Source: an uncultured Bacteroidota bacterium
GTDB taxonomy: Bacteria > Bacteroidota > Bacteroidia > Chitinophagales > Chitinophagaceae
Direction of reading: 5' to 3'
NCBI GenBank assembly: GCA_903912405.1
Contig: CAIWHF010000094.1
Location: 1 to 12,063 of the forward strand
DNA: 12,063 nucleotides
In this document: positions 1 to 7,618 of the stretch, piece after piece
How positions within the stretch are numbered: the first letter of the stretch is position 1
Layout: each line of letters begins with the position of its first letter
Notes under the pieces: generated by a model
Database searches by the model: none
Seen by the model: only the letters and a program-made list of their open reading frames with translations
What the model was told of the DNA's origin: nothing
Translations under genes and position numbers: made by a program

Positions 1-13
1 AAAAATTAAAAAC

Positions 14-3000
14 ATGAAAAGAATTTTGCTACTGCTTACAGTGCTCGTTTCAATAGGCTCTCAAGCTGTTATTGCACAAACACACAAGCTATCAGGTCGT
101 GTATTAGATGAAAATGGTCAGCCATTACCTGGCGCAACCATTGTTGTTAAAGGATCTAACATAGGTACTGTTGCAGATGACAATGGTAACTTTGTTATTA
201 ATAATGTTCCTAATGCAGGCGCTAAAATTAAAATTAATTATGCTGGATATTCTTACGCAGAAGCAGATGCTACTTCGGCTAACGTAAGTATTCGTTTAAA
301 TCCATTAGCAAAAGAATTGTCAGGCGTTGCAGTTACTGCATTGGCAATTAGAAGAGAGAAAAAAGAATTAGGTTATTCATCAACATCTATTGGCTCTGAA
401 GAGCTTAACAGCGGTAATCAAGTAAATGCTCTATCTGCATTACAAGGTAAAGTGGCTGGTGCTAATATTACTTCTTCTACGGGTGGACCTGGTGGTTCAA
501 CGCGTATCGTTTTACGTGGCGAAAAAACAATTGCGGGTGGTAATAACGCATTAATAGTAGTTGATGGTATCGTTACTAACAATGGTAGTCGTGCTATCGG
601 AAGTAGTTTATCTCAAATTGACTTTGGTAATAGAGGAACCGATATCAATCCTGATGATATTGAAAATATTACCGTGTTAAAAGGTGCAGCAGCCGCCGCA
701 TTATATGGTTCTGCCGGTGCTAATGGTGCTATTATGATTACTACTAAAAGTGGTAAAGCTAGAAAAAAAGATAAAATGGAAGTAATGTATTCAACAGATT
801 ACACCTTATCTTCTGTTTTAAAATATCCAGAATTTCAACATAAATATGGTCAAGGCGATATTTATGGTATCTATGATGATAGAAGAGAAAACTTTTCTTG
901 GGGTTTACCTTTTGATGGCGTAAACAGAGCTTGGGGTCAAGTGATCAATGGTAAACAAATGGTGAAACCATATCAAGATTTAGCGGATAATGTGAAAAGC
1001 TTCTATAACACAGGAACTACATGGCAAAATAATGTGTCGTTATCTAAAAATTTAGATAAATCTTCCTTCTTTTTATCATTGAACACGCTTAACAATAAAG
1101 GGGTAACTCCAAACACCTTTTATGATAAATATAGCATCCGTTTTAATGGTAATATAGAATTAAGCCCTAAGGTATATGCTGTAGCTAATATTAACTATAT
1201 TAATATTAATTCTCGTGCAGAGCAAATGGGACAAGGTAATGGCGGTGTATGGAATCAATTATTACAAACGCCAAGAGACATTCCTATTTGGGAATTAAAA
1301 CAATTAGATAATCCTTTTTATGCAATGGATTATACCGATGCAGTGGGTACAAAACGTTACGGTTACTATGGAGCTTATACCCGCAATCCATATTGGGTAG
1401 CACAAAACTTTGATAACAGATCTAAAACGGATCGTGTTTTAGGCGCGGTTACTTTAGGATGGAAACCAAATTCAAACTGGAATATTTTTAATCGTGCAGG
1501 TGCTGATATCACCTCAGATCGTTTTTATCAAAAAACACCAAAATATTTCTTCCAACCATTTGATGCCTTTTATGGTGCAGGTACAGCAAGCTCTCAAAAT
1601 CAAAGTTTAGCAGGTGGATATTTCGAACAAACTGTTAATACTACTACTTTCTACAATGATTTGATTGCTTCTTATTCTAAAAAACTTTCTGAAGATGTAA
1701 CATTTGATGGTATGTTAGGAGCCAATGCTTCTGCTACAACCAGTAATAGTTTAGCAGCTAATATCGATCCTACTACAAATGGCCTAGTAATTCCTGGCTA
1801 TTATAATTTTGGTAATGCGGTGAGCCCAGTTACGGTATCTAATTCATTATCACAAATTAGATCAGTAGCATTATACGGCTCAGCAAAATTGGGGTATAAA
1901 AACCAATTTTATTTAGAAATCACTGCTAGAAACGATAAAAACTCTACATTAAATCCATACACTAATACGTTCTTCTATCCTAGTGCTAGTGGTTCTTGGA
2001 TTTTCTCAGAAACGTTTAAAGAAAAAATGGTGAACAGCCGTTTATCTTATGGTAAACTTAGAGCGAGTTGGGCAAGTGTTGGTAACGGAGCACCTGGAGC
2101 TTATTTAACTAATCCTGCTGCCTTTGGTACTACAACTTCATCATCTAGTTTTGGTTCTGTAAAATTCCCTTTCAATACCGTACCTGCATTTAGTTTAGGC
2201 AACACGATTGCTAATCAATTAAGACCTGCTCGTTCTCTAACTTCAGAGGTGGGTGTGGAATTAGGATTCTTTAAAGATCGTATTTTCTTCGAGGCTACTT
2301 ATTATAAATCATATACGTATGACCAAATTATCTCTGTTCCAACTGCTCCATCTTCTGGCTTTACTAGTCGTACTATTAACTTAGGAGATGTAGCCAATAG
2401 AGGATTAGAAATGGCTTTACGTTTTACACCAGTTCATACCAAATCTGGTTTCAAATGGGATGTGAATGCTACCTATACCCGTAACAGAAATGAAGTATTA
2501 AGTTTAGCTGATGGTGTATCTAGAGTTACCATCGGTGGCTTTAGTGGTATGGAAATCGCTGCAGCAGTAGGTAAACCATTTGGTGCATTTTATGCTATTG
2601 ATAATCAAACGGATGCTAATGGTTATACTATTGTAGATCCAAATTCTGGATTACCAAAACCAACAACTAATGCAGTATACAAAGGATCGTACCAACCACG
2701 TTTCATGGCTTCTTTAGGAACAAATTTAAGTTACAAAGGATTCTCATTAAACGTATTATTTGATACTAAACAAGGTGGTGTATTCTTTTCTCGTACAAAA
2801 GATATTATGGAATTTGTAGGAACATCTGCAAATACAGGAAACAGAGATGACCAAGTATTCCCTAACTCGGTATATTTAGATGCAAATGGTAATTCAGTTG
2901 CAAATACAACTATGTACTCTCCATATGATTATTATACAAGTGTTGCACCAAATGGTTCTCACATTTTAGATGCTAGTTATATTAAATTGAGAGAAGCTAG

Positions 3001-3220
3001 CTTAGGCTATACCTTGCCATCTAAATTGATGAAAAAAACAGGATTCTCTTCAGCTAAAGTTTCTTTATTTGGAAATAATTTATTCATCTGGACTTCTAAA
3101 GAAAATAAATACGCTGACCCTGAAGTTAATACAGGTGGCAACTCCGATGAACAAGGCTTAGATTTTTCTGCACGTCCATCTTTACGTAACTATGGAATTA
3201 GCTTAAAAGTAACTTTCTAA
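14..3220 (+). CDS. SusC/RagA-family TonB-linked outer membrane transporter
   Basis: This is a 1068-residue outer-membrane beta-barrel that would import a bound ligand with TonB energy, working as a pair with the SusD-like protein encoded next. Visible in order: a signal peptide (residues 1-22, ending VIAQ); a carboxypeptidase-regulatory-like domain (about 25-97, with the GRVLDENGQPLPGATIVVKG signature); a probable Ton box (about 102-108, LSGVAVT) followed by the AIRREKKELGY segment typical of the family; a plug domain (about 112-248, with LQGKVAGANI and YGSAGANGAIMITTKSGK); and a long barrel ending in a terminal Phe (GISLKVTF). Length is normal for the family and the frame is intact. There is no N-terminal STN domain, so it is unlikely to signal directly to an anti-sigma factor. 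The substrate is not evident: SusC homologues carry glycans, peptides or other ligands. Only 13 bases lie upstream, so its promoter is outside the window. Confidence 0.96.
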   Translation: MKRILLLLTVLVSIGSQAVIAQTHKLSGRVLDENGQPLPGATIVVKGSNIGTVADDNGNFVINNVPNAGAKIKINYAGYSYAEADATSANVSIRLNPLAKELSGVAVTALAIRREKKELGYSSTSIGSEELNSGNQVNALSALQGKVAGANITSSTGGPGGSTRIVLRGEKTIAGGNNALIVVDGIVTNNGSRAIGSSLSQIDFGNRGTDINPDDIENITVLKGAAAAALYGSAGANGAIMITTKSGKARKKDKMEVMYSTDYTLSSVLKYPEFQHKYGQGDIYGIYDDRRENFSWGLPFDGVNRAWGQVINGKQMVKPYQDLADNVKSFYNTGTTWQNNVSLSKNLDKSSFFLSLNTLNNKGVTPNTFYDKYSIRFNGNIELSPKVYAVANINYININSRAEQMGQGNGGVWNQLLQTPRDIPIWELKQLDNPFYAMDYTDAVGTKRYGYYGAYTRNPYWVAQNFDNRSKTDRVLGAVTLGWKPNSNWNIFNRAGADITSDRFYQKTPKYFFQPFDAFYGAGTASSQNQSLAGGYFEQTVNTTTFYNDLIASYSKKLSEDVTFDGMLGANASATTSNSLAANIDPTTNGLVIPGYYNFGNAVSPVTVSNSLSQIRSVALYGSAKLGYKNQFYLEITARNDKNSTLNPYTNTFFYPSASGSWIFSETFKEKMVNSRLSYGKLRASWASVGNGAPGAYLTNPAAFGTTTSSSSFGSVKFPFNTVPAFSLGNTIANQLRPARSLTSEVGVELGFFKDRIFFEATYYKSYTYDQIISVPTAPSSGFTSRTINLGDVANRGLEMALRFTPVHTKSGFKWDVNATYTRNRNEVLSLADGVSRVTIGGFSGMEIAAAVGKPFGAFYAIDNQTDANGYTIVDPNSGLPKPTTNAVYKGSYQPRFMASLGTNLSYKGFSLNVLFDTKQGGVFFSRTKDIMEFVGTSANTGNRDDQVFPNSVYLDANGNSVANTTMYSPYDYYTSVAPNGSHILDASYIKLREASLGYTLPSKLMKKTGFSSAKVSLFGNNLFIWTSKENKYADPEVNTGGNSDEQGLDFSARPSLRNYGISLKVTF

Positions 3221-3241
3221 ATTTTTTTAAAGAGCAAAGAT

Positions 3242-4711
3242 ATGAACACAATAAAAAAAGTATCGATTATAGCACTTCTTAGTGTAGTTGTATTTTCTAC
3301 AGGATGTAAAAAATTCTTAGATGTAAATACGAATCCAAATGTGGTTTACGGCCCTCAGGTTTCTTTGGTATTACCAAGTGCCCAAATGTATGTAGCTTCT
3401 GCAGTAGGCTGTAATTTACAAATTAATGGTTCCATCTGGGGTCAGTATTGGACACAGTCGCCTTTGGCTAGTCAATATAAAATATTAGAACAATATTTTC
3501 CAAGTGGTTCTAACTATGACAACTCATGGGGATTAATGTATTCTCAAGCATTACCGGATTTAAAATATGTTGAAACAACAGGAACAGCTACTAACTTTAA
3601 GCAATACATAGCTATTTCTAAGTTAATGCAAGCATATATGTTCCAAGTAGCTACAGATGCATGGGGAGATATTCCTTTTTCTGAGTCTGGTAAAGGTGAA
3701 GTTGCTGATGGTGGAATTACTTCCCCTCGTTACGATGCTCAAACATCAGTTTATGACGGTATTATCAAATTAATTACAGATGCTTCTGCATTAATAAGCG
3801 CTACAGATCCAAATAAACCAACAACTGACGATTTAGTATATGGTGGTAATATGAACAACTGGTTAGCTTTTGCTAACACGCTTAAATTAAAAGTATACTT
3901 GCGTTTATCAGAAGTGGATTCTGTAAAAGCTAAAGCAGGTATTGCTTCTTTAGGTGCTGCACCTTCTGGAGGCTATATCACTACTACTAACCCTGCTCAA
4001 ATTGCATTTTTAAATACAGCAGGTGCATACAATCCATTATATGCTGAAATCGTAGGCTTAACTAAAACTCAAAATTTAGTGGCAAGTAAAACTGCTGTTG
4101 ATTATTATAAAAACAATAATGACTTACGTGTAACTAAATTCTACAATGCAACTTCTGTAGCAGGTGCAACGGGTTGTCAACAAGGAAATTACAATACACA
4201 AGTATCTGGAGTTAATTATCCTTCAGATCTAGTTGGTGCTTTGTCTTCTTCTACTAATTCAGGAACTGCGCCAGTTAAATTTATTTCTTCTTATGAGAGT
4301 TTATTATTACAAGCAGAAGCTAAAGTTCGTGGATGGATTTCAGGTGGTGGTGATAGCTTAAACTATGCACAAGCTGTTTCTAATAACTTTACTTCTTATG
4401 GTTTATTAGCAACAGATGCTGCTACTTATTTAGCAAGTGCAGGTGGTGCATATCCTAGTACAGGAACTAAAACTGCAAAATTAAAAGCAATCCTAACTCA
4501 AAAATGGGCTTGTATGAATGGTAATCAAGGTTTTGAAGCATGGACAGAATGGAGAAGAACAGGTTATCCAGATTTCTTCACCGTTTCTACTACTTCATTA
4601 ATTGGTCAAGTTTTCCCTGCTAGATTCTTTTATCCAAATGTAGAAGTTACAAGAAACTTAAATTTCCCTGGGCAAAAATTAATTACGGATAAAGTTTGGT
4701 GGGACAAATAA
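3242..4711 (+). CDS. SusD/RagB-family surface lipoprotein (SusD-like_2 type)
   Basis: This is a 489-residue lipoprotein expected to sit on the cell surface as a lid over the SusC-like barrel and capture its ligand. The N-terminus is a lipoprotein signal with the acceptor at Cys22 (STGC), followed by KKFLDVNTNPN, the hallmark opening of the SusD-like_2 group. Other family marks are ATDAWGDIPFSES (137-149), EAWTEWRRTGYPDF (432-445) and the C-terminal NFPGQKLITDKVWWDK. The helical TPR-like scaffold is inferred from the family and not visible directly. The gene follows the susC-like gene after 21 bp, so the two are almost certainly co-transcribed. Members of this group are often found with transporters of unknown or non-glycan substrates, so polysaccharide binding should not be assumed. 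Confidence 0.95.
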   Translation: MNTIKKVSIIALLSVVVFSTGCKKFLDVNTNPNVVYGPQVSLVLPSAQMYVASAVGCNLQINGSIWGQYWTQSPLASQYKILEQYFPSGSNYDNSWGLMYSQALPDLKYVETTGTATNFKQYIAISKLMQAYMFQVATDAWGDIPFSESGKGEVADGGITSPRYDAQTSVYDGIIKLITDASALISATDPNKPTTDDLVYGGNMNNWLAFANTLKLKVYLRLSEVDSVKAKAGIASLGAAPSGGYITTTNPAQIAFLNTAGAYNPLYAEIVGLTKTQNLVASKTAVDYYKNNNDLRVTKFYNATSVAGATGCQQGNYNTQVSGVNYPSDLVGALSSSTNSGTAPVKFISSYESLLLQAEAKVRGWISGGGDSLNYAQAVSNNFTSYGLLATDAATYLASAGGAYPSTGTKTAKLKAILTQKWACMNGNQGFEAWTEWRRTGYPDFFTVSTTSLIGQVFPARFFYPNVEVTRNLNFPGQKLITDKVWWDK

Positions 4712-4738
4712 TTATTAAAATCTTTAAAAAGAAACACT

Positions 4739-5380
4739 ATGAAAAATATATTAAAATTAAGTATTGTAGCGCTAATAACTTTAGTAGCAGTGAGCTGTAA
4801 AAAAGAATACAGTCAAGTTTCTAGAGTAGTTACTCCATCTTATCCTACAATTAATTTTCCTAATGGTAAATTTTTTAGCATCAAAGTTGGTGATCCTACA
4901 CCTCAAATAGTAGCTAATGCTTACGATTCATCGCTTAAGCAAGCAATGGGCGTAACCTATGATCCTACAGTAATTGACAATACTACTGCTGGTTTATATG
5001 TAGTGCCTGTAACTTCAGAAAAAAATGGCAATGGATATTTTAGTGCAGATGCTGCTTATGTTGCGGTTACTAATATTGATACTGCCGTAAGTTTAAATGG
5101 AATTTGGGATCGTCAAGGATTTACTACATTCCAAACACTTACTGAAATTAAAAATGGCCTGTACCAAGTTGCAGGAGTAGGTGGAGCTGCTGCTGCTTTA
5201 GGTTATATTTGCCAGAAAGATAGTTCTAGTATTAGTTTCCCAACGCAGCCAACTGCTTATGGTGATATGTATTTAACACAAACATCTTTAAGAATGATTT
5301 CTTCTAGAAGAGATACCATGAGATATGTAGTTATCAATGCAGGTTTTGGAACAGCTTCGAGAACTTTTATAAAAAGATAA
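4739..5380 (+). CDS. Small Ig-like lipoprotein in SusE position (BT_2262/DUF5011-like)
   Basis: This is a 213-residue lipoprotein with a signal peptide and lipid acceptor Cys20 (VAVSC), followed by KKEY. Residues about 29-115 read as a bacterial Ig-like beta-sandwich: short beta strands and a segment IDNTTAGLYVVPVTSEKNG that resembles the 'd...pG.Y.V.Y.a.d..GN' ending of DUF5011-type domains. Residues about 116-213 (LNGIWDRQG ... ENGLYQVAG-like, here IKNGLYQVAG) look like the C-terminal domain found in BT_2262-like proteins. Family assignment is from pattern memory and moderate only. The gene lies 27 bp after the susD-like gene, which suggests an accessory surface ligand-binding protein for the same transporter, comparable in position to SusE/SusF. 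No catalytic motif is visible. Confidence 0.75.
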   Translation: MKNILKLSIVALITLVAVSCKKEYSQVSRVVTPSYPTINFPNGKFFSIKVGDPTPQIVANAYDSSLKQAMGVTYDPTVIDNTTAGLYVVPVTSEKNGNGYFSADAAYVAVTNIDTAVSLNGIWDRQGFTTFQTLTEIKNGLYQVAGVGGAAAALGYICQKDSSSISFPTQPTAYGDMYLTQTSLRMISSRRDTMRYVVINAGFGTASRTFIKR

Positions 5381-5404
5381 TTTAAATTAGACTAATTAAC
5401 GATT

Positions 5405-6841
5405 ATGAAAAATTACATAAATACACTAGCGAGCATTGCTTTATTATTATTGTTGAGTGCTCCTACGTTTGCACAAAGAAGTGGTTTTGGAATTCACTTT
5501 GGGGGCTTTGATTTTTATGGTCCTCAAACAGGAAAATACTTCCGTTCAGAGGTGTATAAACGTAGTTACAACGTAAATAAATTTGGTATTGAAAATGGTG
5601 GATTTGATACTACCTTAACCAAAAATTTAAAATGGAGCCCGTTAGCGAAAGCTAGCATGTGGTGGGAAGTTAATGATGTTATTGATTTAAATATGGGATT
5701 ATCTGTAGGCTCATTAGAATATCCAACTGATCGTCCGGATAACGTATATATCAATAAGCAATTAAACAATATCTCAGGCACTAAAAAAGAAAAAATTCTT
5801 TTGGAATATGATGCACATATCAATTTCAATTTAGTTCCAAAAAATCAATTTATTTTTGCTCCTTATTTATTTACTGGTATCACCGCTTCTTACCATGATG
5901 TATTTTTTGGTGCTAATTTACCAGTTGGTATTGGTGCTAATATTCGTTTAGGTAAGTCAAATGATATTTATTTAAATGTAGAATCTGCATATAAAATTGC
6001 TGCTACAGATAATGATCAAAATCATTTACAACACACCATTGGTTTTGTTTATTTTTATAAAAAAGGATACAAAGAACCTGTAAAAGAAGTTGTAGTTCCA
6101 ACATTACCAGTTGTAGTTGCGCCAGTAGAGCAACCAAGAATTTTAGATGCTGACAAAGATGGTGTTAATGATGATGTTGATCAATGTCCTACTATCGCTG
6201 GCCCAGCTAAATTTAATGGTTGCCCAGATACAGACAATGATGGTATTGCTGACAATAAAGACACTTGTCCATTAGTAGCTGGTTTAGCTGCATTTAACGG
6301 TTGCCCAGATACGGATGGTGATGGCATCTCAGACAATACAGATGCTTGTCCGTATGTAGCAGGCGTATCACAAAGAAACGGTTGTCCAATTCCGGACACC
6401 GATGGTGATGGTTTTAACGATGATCAAGATAAATGTCCTTCTGTTTTTTCTAAAGTAAACAACGGTTGTCCAGAAATTAAAAAAGAAATTATTGAGCGAG
6501 TAAACAAAGCTGCTAAATCAATTTACTTTGAAACTGGTAAGTCTGTTTTAAAACCAATTTCTTACAAAGATTTAGATGCATTAGTTACCATTTTAAATTC
6601 AGATGCTACTTTACGTGTTGATATTGGTGGTCATACTGATAATGCCGGTTCGGAAGATATTAATGTAAATTTATCTCACGATAGAGCTAAAGCAGTAAAT
6701 GACTATTTAATTTCTAAAGGCATTGCACACGAACGCTTAACCTATCAAGGATACGGATCAAGCAAGCCTGTTAATAAAAATGTTACTGCTGCTGACAAAG
6801 CTCAAAATCGTCGTACAGAATTAAATTTAAGAAACTACTAA
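5405..6841 (+). CDS. OmpA-family outer membrane protein with thrombospondin type 3 repeats
   Basis: This is a 478-residue envelope protein. Order of parts: signal peptide (1-24, ending TFAQ); an N-terminal region (about 25-222) rich in alternating aromatic and glycine residues, which fits a small beta-barrel; a Pro/Val linker (226-245); four Asp-rich thrombospondin type 3 repeats that should bind calcium (248-356); and an OmpA C-terminal peptidoglycan-binding domain (about 370-478). In the last domain, GGHTDNAGSEDIN and LSHDRAKAV supply Asp412 and Arg427. They are spaced 15 apart, like the pair that holds diaminopimelate in OmpA homologues. It would tether the outer membrane to the cell wall. 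It follows the small lipoprotein by 24 bp and is the last gene before a strong terminator, so it is probably co-transcribed with the transporter genes, though a separate promoter cannot be excluded. Confidence 0.94.
   Translation: MKNYINTLASIALLLLLSAPTFAQRSGFGIHFGGFDFYGPQTGKYFRSEVYKRSYNVNKFGIENGGFDTTLTKNLKWSPLAKASMWWEVNDVIDLNMGLSVGSLEYPTDRPDNVYINKQLNNISGTKKEKILLEYDAHINFNLVPKNQFIFAPYLFTGITASYHDVFFGANLPVGIGANIRLGKSNDIYLNVESAYKIAATDNDQNHLQHTIGFVYFYKKGYKEPVKEVVVPTLPVVVAPVEQPRILDADKDGVNDDVDQCPTIAGPAKFNGCPDTDNDGIADNKDTCPLVAGLAAFNGCPDTDGDGISDNTDACPYVAGVSQRNGCPIPDTDGDGFNDDQDKCPSVFSKVNNGCPEIKKEIIERVNKAAKSIYFETGKSVLKPISYKDLDALVTILNSDATLRVDIGGHTDNAGSEDINVNLSHDRAKAVNDYLISKGIAHERLTYQGYGSSKPVNKNVTAADKAQNRRTELNLRNY
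6146..6472 (+). repeat. Four tandem thrombospondin type 3 (calcium-binding) coding repeats
   Basis: Four units of about 25-28 codons lie inside the OmpA-family gene. Each opens with an Asp ladder (DADKDGVNDD, DTDNDGIADN, DTDGDGISDN, DTDGDGFNDD), and each continues with a Cys-Pro and closes with a GCP. At DNA level units 2 and 3 are clearly related (both begin GGTTGCCCAGATAC) but have diverged at many wobble positions, so this is an old protein repeat and not a recent duplication. Calcium binding is inferred from the family. Confidence 0.9.
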
Positions 6842-6857
6842 TTATATAGTTTAGAAT

Positions 6858-6889
6858 AAAAAGGGTTGGCTAAATGGTCAACCCTTTTT
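6858..6889 (+). terminator. Intrinsic terminator closing the susCD-ompA unit
   Basis: A near-perfect inverted repeat pairs AAAAAGGGTTG (6858-6868) with CAACCCTTTTT (6879-6889). The stem can extend inward by C-G and G-T pairs, leaving a small AT loop. The 3' arm ends in five T and is followed by a further T-rich stretch (AATTTTA). It starts 17 bp after the ompA-family stop codon. The A-rich 5' arm and T-rich 3' arm make it potentially bidirectional, but the next gene points the same way, so it serves the upstream unit. Confidence 0.9.
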
Positions 6890-6896
6890 AATTTTA
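6866..6896 (+). promoter_or_regulatory. Possible Bacteroidota-type promoter for the nucleotidyltransferase gene
   Basis: The known Bacteroidota sigma-A consensus is TTG (-33), 17-23 nt, then TAnnTTTG (-7). Here TTG at 6866-6868 is followed after 20 nt by TAATTTTA at 6889-6896, which matches all but the final G. This would start transcription about 10-15 nt before the ATG at 6917. The -33 element would lie inside the terminator stem. In such AT-rich DNA a chance match is quite possible. Confidence 0.3.
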
Positions 6897-6916
6897 TACA
6901 AAAGCAATTAAATAAT

Positions 6917-7618
6917 ATGCAAGCTATTATTTTGGCTGGTGGTAAGGCTACTCGTTTACAAACAGTTTTAAAAGATATTCCTAAAGCACTAGCCAGTATT
7001 AGAAATACGCCATTTCTAGACTATTTATTACAATTTTTAAATCAGCAAGGTGTTCATCATTTTATATTTTCATTAGGACATCAGCATCAACAAATAGTTG
7101 ATTATTTGCATGCTAAAGAGAAAACATGGACCTATACCTGTGTTATTGAGGAACAAGCATTAGGAACAGGAGGGGCTATAAAAAAAGCGCTTACCTTTGC
7201 AACAGATCAGCATGTATGGGTAATCAATGCAGATACGTATTTAGAACTCAACATGCGTTCAATGTATCAACAGCATATAAAAAACAAGGCTATGGCTACC
7301 ATAGCATTAAAAGAAATGGAACACTTTGATAGGTATGGTTTAGTAAATATGGATGATAGGCAATGTATTTATTCTTTTGAAGAAAAACGTACTTGTGAAA
7401 AGGGTTTAATTAATGCTGGTTTTTTTATTGTAAACAAAGATCGTTTCTTGGAAAATGCACCTTCAAGTGAAGTATTTTCAGTTGAAAAAGATTTTTTCCA
7501 ATTACAGTTGTCTAATAACTCTATCTATGGTTTTAAAACGGATGGATTTTTTATAGACATAGGAATTCCAGAAGATTTTGATAAAGCGCAACAATTTCTT
7601 CCTTATATAGATTTATAA
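6917..7618 (+). CDS. Sugar-1-phosphate nucleotidyltransferase, HddC-like
   Basis: This is a 233-residue cytoplasmic enzyme of the NTP_transferase fold, which joins an NTP and a sugar 1-phosphate to give an NDP-sugar. Motifs: nucleotide-binding LAGGKATRL (6-14), PKAL with Lys23, LGTGGAIKKAL (82-92), the metal-binding NADT with Asp106, FEEK (154-157), LINAG (164-168) and the C-terminal GFFIDIGIPEDF (210-221). The LGTGGAI and FIDIGIPEDF signatures and the length most resemble HddC, the D-glycero-D-manno-heptose 1-phosphate guanylyltransferase, but sugar and nucleotide specificity cannot be read from motifs. Asp106 sits in NADT, where many homologues have NGDT. An alternative TTG start at 6866 is rejected because it lies in the terminator stem and adds a 17-residue tail (MAKWSTLF...) foreign to the family. 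No heptose pathway partner (HddA, GmhA, GmhB) is adjacent. The 3' end overlaps the convergent peptidase gene by 6 bp. Confidence 0.88.
   Translation: MQAIILAGGKATRLQTVLKDIPKALASIRNTPFLDYLLQFLNQQGVHHFIFSLGHQHQQIVDYLHAKEKTWTYTCVIEEQALGTGGAIKKALTFATDQHVWVINADTYLELNMRSMYQQHIKNKAMATIALKEMEHFDRYGLVNMDDRQCIYSFEEKRTCEKGLINAGFFIVNKDRFLENAPSSEVFSVEKDFFQLQLSNNSIYGFKTDGFFIDIGIPEDFDKAQQFLPYIDL
7613..7618. other. Shared palindromic stop site TTATAA of two convergent genes
   Basis: The six bases TTATAA are their own reverse complement. On the + strand the last three form the TAA stop of the nucleotidyltransferase gene. On the - strand the last three form the TAA stop of the M28 peptidase gene. In each case the first three bases encode the terminal Leu (TTA). 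There is therefore no intergenic space, and I see no strong terminator hairpin close by on either side. Confidence 0.9.

Noticed and set aside
6181..6399. Minus-strand open frame opposite the OmpA-family gene, and a similar one at 5566-5829
   Set aside because: Both are mirror frames of a well-conserved coding sequence; the first simply reflects the thrombospondin repeats. Neither has family features.
6146..6472. Spaced repeats considered as a CRISPR-like array
   Set aside because: The repeats are in-frame, diverged at wobble positions and encode calcium-binding Asp ladders; they are thrombospondin type 3 protein repeats.
6866..6916. N-terminal extension of the nucleotidyltransferase from a TTG at 6866
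   Set aside because: The TTG lies inside the terminator stem, the 17 added residues do not fit the family, and the ATG at 6917 sits exactly where the nucleotide-binding domain begins.
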